From JBCDBW01 sp039182965 (GTDB taxonomy: Bacteria > Verrucomicrobiota > Verrucomicrobiia > Verrucomicrobiales > DEV007), in assembly GCA_039182965.1 (NCBI GenBank), contig JBCDBW010000088.1, positions 1-19,015 on the forward strand: DNA of 19,015 bases, written 5' to 3'. The first letter of the stretch is position 1; each line of letters opens with the position of its first letter. Below, piece after piece: positions 1 to 5,542 of this stretch. The position numbers and the translations under genes are program-made. The notes beneath the pieces were generated by a model. That model saw only the letters and a list, made by a program, of their open reading frames with translations, ran no database searches and had not been told where the DNA came from.

Positions 1-1516
1 ACTCCAGTCCCCCCTCCCCGGACCACCGCACATACTGCATCCCCCACATCGCCGCCCACCCCTCAAACGACACTTCATGCGGATTCTCAATCAATCGCAA
101 CGCACCTTCCCCCAATCGCCTCACCGACGGCAAACGCGAAAATATTTTCCCACCCCCATTGTTCATCACGACAATCCGCCGCCGCCCCGCCCCCAACTGC
201 CCCAATACCCAGGGCGCCGCCAAGTCATACAAAACCGTCAAATCCCCGAATATCCCCCACGCCTCCTCCGCCCCCACGGCCACCCCCAGAAAACTCGACA
301 ATTCCCCGTCGATCCCGTTCGCCCCCCGATTCGCATACACCCCGCCCCCATAAACCCGATCCCCCGCCGCCGCCACATCCCATTGACGAATCGGCAAACT
401 GTTCCCCAAGAATACCCGCGCCCCTTCCCCCATCATTTCCGATATCCCACGCATCAATCCCAATTCCCCTCTCGGCTCCGCCGCCAAATGCGCCTCCAAC
501 TCCGCCGCCCCTTTCCGATCCACTTCCATAACCGATTCCCCGAACCCCGCCCGCACATCCCCGGCCGTCGACACCACATCTGCCACGCGCCCCCATATCA
601 TCTCTGCATGCCGCGCTAAGCCCGGATAACCCGATGACGTGACGGATAAAACGTCCACATCCCTTTTCGCCTCCTCCAAGTCCCGCCAAAATCGCACACT
701 CGGCACCCCGCCCAAACGCAACACCTTCTTCCACGCATATGCTCCCCACGCGGACTCCGGACTCCGCAGTAAAAGCGACTCCAACCGCTCATCCTCGCGC
801 AAGTTCGAAATCCCCTCCGCCCAGACCGGTGCCCCTAACGTCAACAAAAACGCCACTACCGCATCCCGCTCCCCCCGCCCTAAGGCTCCCACGATTACCA
901 GGAGCCGCTCACTCTCCGCTAAGAAGGCTCCCAAGGCCCCCTCGTCCATCGGCATCATCCCAAGGGTCGTCCGCACCCACCCCATATCATCCCTCAACGC
1001 CGCTGCCCCCTCGGCAGCCGCCTCCGCAATCCCTACCCCCGGCTCCGGCAAACAAACATTCACATGCACCGGCCGTAGCCCCGACCACTCCTCAAGCGAT
1101 AACTCACCTCCCGAGTAATCCAAACACAACTCCGCATAACCCCCGAATATTCCCACCTGATCAATCACCTGGGGCGCTCCGCTCCGCCGAAACGGCACCG
1201 GCCGATCCGCCGTCACCGCCACCAGCGGTAAGCCCTGGTAATGCGCTTCCACCATCGCCGGTAATAACTCCGCCACCGCCGTTCCCGAAGTCGTCACCAC
1301 AGCCACTCGCTCACCAGATACCTGCATCCGCCCTAGGGCAAAAAACCCCGCACACCGTTCCTCCGGAAAATGCCACAATCGTAGCTCCTCCCCTAAAGCA
1401 TCTAACAAAAGCACCAGCTCGAGATTCCGAGCACCCGAACAAATGCAATACTCCCGCACGCCCGCGCGCATTAACGCCCGCACCACCCTTACTGCAGTTC
1501 CATCACCACCGATCAC
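1..1516 (-). CDS. menD: MenD, 2-succinyl-5-enolpyruvyl-6-hydroxy-3-cyclohexene-1-carboxylate synthase (3'-truncated by window edge)
   Basis: A thiamine-diphosphate enzyme of menaquinone synthesis that joins 2-oxoglutarate, after decarboxylation, to isochorismate in the cytoplasm. An open frame of about 505 codons runs without a stop to the left edge. Visible MenD marks in order: GVREYCICSGARN near residue 19; the PEERCAGFFALG segment, whose second Glu (near 53) matches the family's ThDP-activating Glu; SGTAVAELLPA then TADRP near 77-105; GNSLPIR near 371; NRGANGIDG near 396; and the ThDP/Mg2+ segment GDLTVLYD (near 424) to NNGGG (near 452). The start is a GTG at 1514-1516 that overlaps the menF stop by four bases (GTGA), which implies translational coupling. 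No Shine-Dalgarno sequence is seen. E. coli MenD has about 556 residues, so roughly the last tenth is missing. Codon use is strongly G/T-ending (TTG, GCG, GGG). Identification is firm; the exact start is less so. Confidence 0.93.
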   Translation of the reverse strand, partial: MIGGDGTAVRVVRALMRAGVREYCICSGARNLELVLLLDALGEELRLWHFPEERCAGFFALGRMQVSGERVAVVTTSGTAVAELLPAMVEAHYQGLPLVAVTADRPVPFRRSGAPQVIDQVGIFGGYAELCLDYSGGELSLEEWSGLRPVHVNVCLPEPGVGIAEAAAEGAAALRDDMGWVRTTLGMMPMDEGALGAFLAESERLLVIVGALGRGERDAVVAFLLTLGAPVWAEGISNLREDERLESLLLRSPESAWGAYAWKKVLRLGGVPSVRFWRDLEEAKRDVDVLSVTSSGYPGLARHAEMIWGRVADVVSTAGDVRAGFGESVMEVDRKGAAELEAHLAAEPRGELGLMRGISEMMGEGARVFLGNSLPIRQWDVAAAGDRVYGGGVYANRGANGIDGELSSFLGVAVGAEEAWGIFGDLTVLYDLAAPWVLGQLGAGRRRIVVMNNGGGKIFSRLPSVRRLGEGALRLIENPHEVSFEGWAAMWGMQYVRWSGEGGLE

Positions 1517-2541
1517 AACGATAACAAACGCTTAACCGACTCCCGCTTCAACGCCAATTCCCGCCACTCGCTCTCAAGTCCGCTCTCTTCTATGACACCA
1601 CAACCCGACGGCAAATAAACGTCCTTCCCCCGCCAACTCACGTTCCGGATCGATACCACCGCTCGAAACCCGCCTTCATGAGAAACCCCAAACGGCGCAC
1701 CAAAACCCGCAGGCGCGTCCATACGGTCGCGATACTGTTGCAACTTTCGCAAAGACTCCATCGTCCGCGGAAAGGCTCCCAGAGCCGGCGTCGGGTGCAA
1801 CCGCTGAATCAAAGCCCCAATCTTCCGCGGTCGCGCCAAGCGCACATCGATTCGCGTCAAAAAATGCACCATTGCTCCCACATCCATCGACTCGCGCGCC
1901 TCTCGCGTGACCACCCCTAAGTCCGCTACATGCTGAATAATGTGCTGCGCCACCAATTCATGCTCCTCGATCTCCTTCGCATCCTTCTCAAACTCCTCCC
2001 GCTCCCCCGCCGCAGCCGTTCCCGCCAAAGCCATCGTCCGAAGTTCCTCACCACGCAAAGCAAACAGTTCCTCCGGCGTCGCCCCAAGAATGCCTGCGTC
2101 TTCTTCCAGATAACCGTATCGAATCAGAGGAGCCCGCGACGCTGCCAATCGCCCCATCCATTCCCGTGGATCCCCCGTCTCCACCCTCCCACGCTCCGTG
2201 ATGACCGGAACCGTCTTTCGAATCCCACCATCCACAATCTCCGCCTTGATCTCACGAAAAACCGCTTCGAAAGCACCGCGACCAAGCGCCTCCCACTTCA
2301 CCTCCGGTCCTCGCTCGTGCACAAACAGATCTCTCTCGTCGACTACGTCAAACTGTTCGGGCACTTTCCAAGGATACTCGTCACTAAGTTCGAAGTCGTT
2401 CACATAGAACGCTCCATCACCACTTGGCGCCTCCGGCGCAGCCCGAAACCCCCCCGTGCCCACAGCAAACCGCCCCGGACTAATTTCCAGAAACCCAAAG
2501 CCGCTGTTCCCTGATCCTATCACCTCCCGCTCTTCAAACAC
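1513..2541 (-). CDS. menF: Isochorismate synthase (MenF type, short form)
   Basis: Converts chorismate to isochorismate, the first committed step to menaquinone, and is followed directly by menD. The 342 residues show the chorismate-binding fold: ILGATPEELF (151-160), ALAGT (171-175), EHELVAQHI (193-201), LHPTPALG (248-255), and a C-terminal VSIRNVSW (297-304) to GCGVIEES (313-320) followed by SEWRELALKRES. Lys109 in RKTVPVI is the likely equivalent of the family's general-base lysine. The start is GTG at 2539-2541, and an in-frame TAA two codons upstream rules out extension. The protein therefore lacks much of the N-terminal region of the roughly 430-residue enterobacterial MenF. EntC or another chorismate-using enzyme is possible on sequence alone, but the MenD neighbour favours the menaquinone role. 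Confidence 0.9.
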   Translation of the reverse strand: MFEEREVIGSGNSGFGFLEISPGRFAVGTGGFRAAPEAPSGDGAFYVNDFELSDEYPWKVPEQFDVVDERDLFVHERGPEVKWEALGRGAFEAVFREIKAEIVDGGIRKTVPVITERGRVETGDPREWMGRLAASRAPLIRYGYLEEDAGILGATPEELFALRGEELRTMALAGTAAAGEREEFEKDAKEIEEHELVAQHIIQHVADLGVVTREARESMDVGAMVHFLTRIDVRLARPRKIGALIQRLHPTPALGAFPRTMESLRKLQQYRDRMDAPAGFGAPFGVSHEGGFRAVVSIRNVSWRGKDVYLPSGCGVIEESGLESEWRELALKRESVKRLLSL

Positions 2542-2574
2542 TGATTACGGAACAATAGCAACGCCCGATTCCTC

Positions 2575-2600
2575 ATTCCGCTGCGGAATCGCTCCGCGAT
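2575..2600. promoter_or_regulatory. Two adjoining dyads between menF and the sigma gene
   Basis: The 126-base divergent spacer (2542-2667) carries two perfect inverted repeats sharing two bases: ATTCCG-CTG-CGGAAT at 2575-2589 and ATCGC-TCC-GCGAT at 2588-2600. Their place between divergently transcribed genes suits an operator or a pair of small hairpins in a leader. I could not identify convincing -35/-10 boxes in either direction. The function is inferred only from position and symmetry. Confidence 0.35.
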
Positions 2601-2667
2601 AGACTTTATCGACGCTCTTTGCTACGATAACCTATTAGCTTCCCTCCCCGCCTCCCTCGATTCCTAA

Positions 2668-3300
2668 ATGGCCGCGAAGAAAAAGCCGACAGACCCAGCC
2701 CCCTCTTCTGCGCCGGATCCCGACGACGATAACGCCCAAAACGTCGCGCTCATGCTTCGCACCAAAGAAGGCGACCTCGAGGCATTCCAACTCCTCGTCG
2801 AAAAACACCAGTCCGCGGTCATCGGCACGGTCGCCAAAATGATGGGCAGCGCCAATGATGCTGAAGACCTCGCACAGCAAGTCTTCGTCCGCGTCTGGAA
2901 ATCCGCCCATCGATACGAACCCAAAGCCAAGTTCACCACTTGGCTCTTCACCATTACCCGCAACCTCGTCTTCAATGAATCACGCAAACGTTACCGCAAG
3001 TCCGAGGTCTCCATGGACGCCCACGAAGAAACCTATCACGTGTCTACTCCCGACGACGACACGATCCAACCGGACGATGCCGCCCTCCAACAAGAACTCG
3101 TCACAGCCATTGACGCCGCGATCCAGAAACTGCCCGAAAAACAACGGATGGCCGTCATCCTTCGCCGATACGAAGACATGCCCTACGAGGAAATTGGTAA
3201 GATCCTCAAACTCTCTCTCCCCGCCGTCAAAAGCCTCCTCTTCCGCGCCCGCGCCGACCTGCGCAAACACCTCCAGTCCTACCTGGACGCCGAAGAATAA
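2668..3300 (+). CDS. RNA polymerase sigma factor, sigma-70 family, ECF type
   Basis: A 210-residue extracytoplasmic-function-type sigma factor that would direct RNA polymerase to a dedicated promoter set. Region 2 spans about 35-108, with the core-binding motif DAEDLAQQVFVRVW at 64-77 and the -10-recognising stretch FTTWLFTITRNL at 89-100. Region 4 spans about 148-200, including LPEKQRMAVILRRYEDMPYE and the helix-turn-helix EEIGKILKLSLPAVKSLLFR. The first 25 residues are a low-complexity Lys/Pro/Asp-rich extension, and an acidic linker with DDD separates regions 2 and 4. The start ATG has no Shine-Dalgarno sequence. No anti-sigma gene lies beside it: upstream is divergent menF and downstream a Nudix gene after 218 bases. 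Its regulon and partner cannot be told from this window. Confidence 0.93.
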   Translation: MAAKKKPTDPAPSSAPDPDDDNAQNVALMLRTKEGDLEAFQLLVEKHQSAVIGTVAKMMGSANDAEDLAQQVFVRVWKSAHRYEPKAKFTTWLFTITRNLVFNESRKRYRKSEVSMDAHEETYHVSTPDDDTIQPDDAALQQELVTAIDAAIQKLPEKQRMAVILRRYEDMPYEEIGKILKLSLPAVKSLLFRARADLRKHLQSYLDAEE

Positions 3301-3518
3301 GGAATTCGCGTTCGAAGCCCGTACATTCCTCTCCTCTCATCCGCGATCAAAAAATCCATTTCAGCGTTGCCGCCTCCCCTCACGACACTTCACATTCCCA
3401 CGAACCAAGGGGAGCGGGTTAAAGGAAAGAGGTCAGCTCAACTCACAGGGGCCTCGCCCCCTTCGCCGCCACTCCATTTCCCTTGCTCCCCTGCCTCTCT
3501 TCGCCTAAACCCTCCTTC
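3301..3518. other. Intergenic spacer with a GC-rich hairpin
   Basis: This is a 218-base gap between the sigma factor and the Nudix gene, with no convincing coding frame. A perfect GGGGC-CTC-GCCCC dyad at 3448-3460 could act as a terminator or leader hairpin, but no T-run follows it, so factor-independent termination is doubtful. The rest is C/T-rich and unremarkable. Confidence 0.35.
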
Positions 3519-4139
3519 ATGCCCAAGAAATACCCCGACGAAAAAGTCCTCGTCGTCCCGCGCGCCCTCCTCGACAATATCGGCTCCTTCCAAGGTTTCA
3601 ATCCTAATGCCGATCAGTATCTCCCCTCCTTCCTCAAAAAAGAAAACAACTACTTCCTCGCCCGCGATGATGCCGAAGAGGACCCCTCCCACAAACAAAT
3701 CATCCCCTACGCCATCTTCCATCACGAAGGCCGCCTCCTCCACTACGTCCGCGGCGGCGGCTCTGGCGAGAAACGACTGGCTTCAAAAGGCTCCATCGGA
3801 ATCGGCGGCCATATCAACGCGGAAGACGAGGAGGCCGCGAGCCTGGAGAAAGATACCTACCTCACAGGGGTCGAGCGCGAAGTCGACGAAGAACTCAATC
3901 TCGACTCCCAGCACTCCCAAACCATCGTCGGCCTCATCAACGACGACTCCACCGAGGTCGGTTCCGTCCACCTCGGCGTCGTCCACCTCTTCGATCTCTC
4001 TTCCAATAAAGTCACGTCGAACGAAGACAACATCGTCGACCTCGAATTCCTCACCCGCGAACAACTCGCCCGTCGTCACAACCAGCTCGAAACCTGGTCC
4101 CAGATCCTCGTCGGAAATCTCGACGCCATCCTCCCCTAA
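3519..4139 (+). CDS. Nudix-family hydrolase, MutT-like predicted phosphoesterase
   Basis: A 206-residue soluble protein that would hydrolyse a nucleoside-diphosphate-linked or related phosphate substrate. The Nudix core is visible as GSIGIGGHIN (91-100), a glutamate-rich stretch, then GVEREVDEEL (117-126), supplying the REUxEE metal-binding helix. The box is unusual: about nine extra residues lie between the first glycine region and the REVDEEL helix, and the usual glycine after the EE pair is Asn127. The overall form resembles the small family annotated as 'predicted phosphoesterase (MutT family)' rather than MutT itself. I chose ATG 3519 over an in-frame TTG at 3483 because the protein opens with MPKKYPDEKVLVVPR, a natural N-terminus, and the upstream residues look like translated spacer. 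No signal peptide. Substrate unknown. Confidence 0.8.
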   Translation: MPKKYPDEKVLVVPRALLDNIGSFQGFNPNADQYLPSFLKKENNYFLARDDAEEDPSHKQIIPYAIFHHEGRLLHYVRGGGSGEKRLASKGSIGIGGHINAEDEEAASLEKDTYLTGVEREVDEELNLDSQHSQTIVGLINDDSTEVGSVHLGVVHLFDLSSNKVTSNEDNIVDLEFLTREQLARRHNQLETWSQILVGNLDAILP

Positions 4140-4188
4140 CCTCCTCTCCCATCGTCAGAAATAGCATTGCCCAGCTGACCGTTCCATC

Positions 4189-4202
4189 ATCGCACGCGAT
4201 GC
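4189..4202. terminator. Possible bidirectional hairpin between convergent genes
   Basis: CATCG-CACG-CGATG is a perfect 5-bp dyad in the 90-base gap between the Nudix stop (4139) and the stop of the small membrane protein (4230). The convergent setting suits a shared terminator, but no T-run follows on either strand. Weak support. Confidence 0.2.
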
Positions 4203-4229
4203 TCAAAGAGGGCTGACCTCGCAGCCACC

Positions 4230-4442
4230 TCATGGTCCCGTCGCCACCCAAATGCCGACGGTCACCATCAGCGCGACGATCGAAAATGCGAAGAAACGAG
4301 GTAACACCCCAGCTCCTGCCCCAAACCCAGAACCGCCGCCATCCGAGAGGTTCCAAAGGAAAATAGCCAGTGCAAAAAGAAAACCGGACACGAGCATCGT
4401 AGTCCCTGATACCCCATGTAACGAAACCCCAAAAAGGCACAT
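4230..4442 (-). CDS. Small two-helix membrane protein of unknown function
   Basis: This 70-residue product is not one I recognise. It has two hydrophobic segments, about 15-31 (TMLVSGFLFALAIFLWN) and 48-67 (PRFFAFSIVALMVTVGIWVA), joined by a Gly/Ser-rich loop (DGGGSGFGAGAG). A GGGAG Shine-Dalgarno sequence at 4449-4453 sits six bases ahead of the ATG, and the gene begins 18 bases after the DCC-family gene's stop, so it looks like the third gene of that operon. These points, plus the helix-loop-helix pattern, make it a likely real gene although it is short. An overlapping longer frame (4051-4455) lacks such features and was rejected. Confidence 0.6.
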   Translation of the reverse strand: MCLFGVSLHGVSGTTMLVSGFLFALAIFLWNLSDGGGSGFGAGAGVLPRFFAFSIVALMVTVGIWVATGP

Positions 4443-4448
4443 AGCCTT

Positions 4449-4453
4449 CTCCC
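4449..4453 (-). promoter_or_regulatory. Ribosome binding site of the small membrane protein
   Basis: GGGAG on the minus strand, six bases before the ATG at 4440-4442. It decides the start and is the main evidence that the 70-codon frame is translated. Confidence 0.55.
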
Positions 4454-4460
4454 AAGCTGA

Positions 4461-4931
4461 TCAGAGAACCTCGTTTTCCCTCTTCTCCCTTTTCTCCTCC
4501 TCAAACAATTCCCCTCGTCCCTCCCGCGCGGGCATGACGGCGCACGCCCCCTTGCACCCAAAAACCCGACTCAAGACCAACCGATTCCGGCTGATCCACA
4601 TGTACACCTTCTCCGCAACCCAGATGACACCCGGAAACCAAAGAAATAACCCCAGCGGCACCGCCAACGGCATCCGCAGGGAAAGAAATCGTATCGCCCG
4701 AGCACCCCGATACCGCGTTCCTTCCGGCGTAATACAGTGAATCGCCTCAAGCAAATCCTCACGAGTCAAATCAGGAGCCACAACCGCCGCGCGCTTGTCC
4801 TTGATCGCTAGCAAATCCACACGATCAAACCAATCTAACCAGGTAAGCAATTTCATCTGAAACGTGCACAGCGAACATTCGCTGTCATACAATACCGTGT
4901 GCCTCTGAGATCGTGCCACTTCGTCCATCAT
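4461..4931 (-). CDS. DCC-family thiol-disulfide oxidoreductase (DUF393)
   Basis: A 156-residue protein of the DCC (DUF393) family, thioredoxin-like proteins named for a conserved Asp-Cys-Cys set. Near the N-terminus it reads VLYDSECSLC, with Tyr15, Asp16, Cys19 and Cys22 forming the CxxC redox site. A hydrophobic stretch near 85-110 (LSLRMPLAVPLGLFLWFPGV) is typical of the family, and a further Cys pair occurs in VFGCKGAC near 128. The C-terminus is highly charged (EEEKREKREN). Two ATG codons (4929-4931 and 4926-4928) are both served by AAGGGG at 4936-4941, with spacings of four and seven bases; the second may be the true start. A longer frame to 5075 would overlap the upstream gene and gives an Arg-rich implausible leader. 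The gene begins 22 bases after the YlbF-like gene, so the two are very likely co-transcribed. Confidence 0.85.
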   Translation of the reverse strand: MMDEVARSQRHTVLYDSECSLCTFQMKLLTWLDWFDRVDLLAIKDKRAAVVAPDLTREDLLEAIHCITPEGTRYRGARAIRFLSLRMPLAVPLGLFLWFPGVIWVAEKVYMWISRNRLVLSRVFGCKGACAVMPAREGRGELFEEEKREKRENEVL

Positions 4932-4935
4932 CCGG

Positions 4936-4941
4936 CCCCTT
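4936..4941 (-). promoter_or_regulatory. Ribosome binding site of the DCC-family gene
   Basis: AAGGGG on the minus strand in the 22-base gap after the YlbF-like gene. It supports the start at 4931 or 4928 over the longer frame reaching 5075. Confidence 0.5.
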
Positions 4942-4953
4942 GATCCAAGTCCG

Positions 4954-5373
4954 TCACCCACACCCACACCCGCCGCTCTCACAACACTCTGAGTCGGCAA
5001 AATCCTCCGCCGACGGAACCGATCCCGTCTGCAGAGTCCGTTGCAAATACTTCGCCACCGTCGAAAAGATCGCATTCATTTCCGCTTCCGAATTCATAAA
5101 GGCATCCGTCACCGGGTTCGCACGAGCCTTATCCTCCAAACTCTCAAACTCCATATGGTCGGCTCCCGTCAGTCCATCTCCCTCGCGTTGCCGCCGAGTG
5201 ATTTCCACTCCCTTTTCGTGATACGCGCGATAAAGCAATTGCGCTTCCTCATCCTCCAGAAAAGCAACGATCTTCTCTCTCGCCTCCACAAATTGAGGGC
5301 TGTCCACCACCCACTGACACAGTTCCTGGGCTTTTTCCTCGACCGTTGTTTCGTCCACCGTTGTCGTACTCAT
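4954..5373 (-). CDS. YlbF/RicF-like family protein with cysteine-rich C-terminal tail
   Basis: A 139-residue, mostly helical, cytoplasmic protein resembling the YlbF/YmcA family. In Bacillus subtilis the relatives RicF and RicA join RicT in an iron-sulfur complex that influences RNase Y-dependent mRNA processing and development. Family-like features are the helical block from about 12 to 60 (EEKAQELCQWV, REKIVAFLEDEEAQLLYRAY) and the second block NPVTDAFMNSEAEMNAIF at 86-103. The tail ends CCESGGCGCG, giving Cys130, 131, 136 and 138, suited to metal or Fe-S binding; Cys19 is also present. AGGGGG lies just two bases before the ATG at 5371-5373. It heads the three-gene minus-strand unit. The family call rests on pattern recognition and is moderately secure; the Fe-S role is inference. 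Confidence 0.72.
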   Translation of the reverse strand: MSTTTVDETTVEEKAQELCQWVVDSPQFVEAREKIVAFLEDEEAQLLYRAYHEKGVEITRRQREGDGLTGADHMEFESLEDKARANPVTDAFMNSEAEMNAIFSTVAKYLQRTLQTGSVPSAEDFADSECCESGGCGCG

Positions 5374-5482
5374 ATCCCCCTATAACCCACTTCAACAACC
5401 ATTACAAGAACCCGCCCTTCCGCCCACAAAGCAGGAAGCACTAGCTACCTTGCCAAACCAAAACTTGATCATTGAAAATTCC

Positions 5483-5510
5483 TTGGTGGACAGTGAATAG
5501 TCCATACGAT
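5483..5510 (+). promoter_or_regulatory. Candidate promoter and inverted repeat upstream of sulfatase 1
   Basis: In the 169-base divergent gap 5374-5542, TTGGTG (5483-5488) and TACGAT (5505-5510) lie 16 bases apart as possible -35 and -10 boxes. The spacer holds a TGGAC/GTCCA inverted repeat (5487-5491 and 5500-5504, eight-base gap) that could be an operator. The box matches are only partial. The rest of the gap shows nothing else. Confidence 0.25.
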
Positions 5511-5542
5511 CAACCTCTTTGCCACCCATAACCACCGCTGAA

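Noticed and set aside
77..1524. Long plus-strand frames opposite menD (77-619, 639-1118, 739-1524) and a Gly-rich minus frame at 225-749
   Set aside because: They have Pro/Arg/Ser-rich or Gly-rich low-complexity products explained by the skewed composition, and the real MenD motifs lie in another minus frame.
1930..2514. 194-codon plus frame opposite menF
   Set aside because: It is antisense to a clear isochorismate synthase and has no domain-like content.
4051..4455. 134-codon minus frame overlapping the small membrane protein
   Set aside because: It runs into the Nudix coding region on the other strand and lacks the paired-helix pattern and ribosome binding site of the 70-codon frame.
5374..5410. 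Promoter TTGTAA-17-TATAGG on the minus strand ahead of the YlbF-like gene
   Set aside because: The -10 box would end only five bases before the ATG, leaving no leader, and it overlaps the AGGGGG ribosome binding site.
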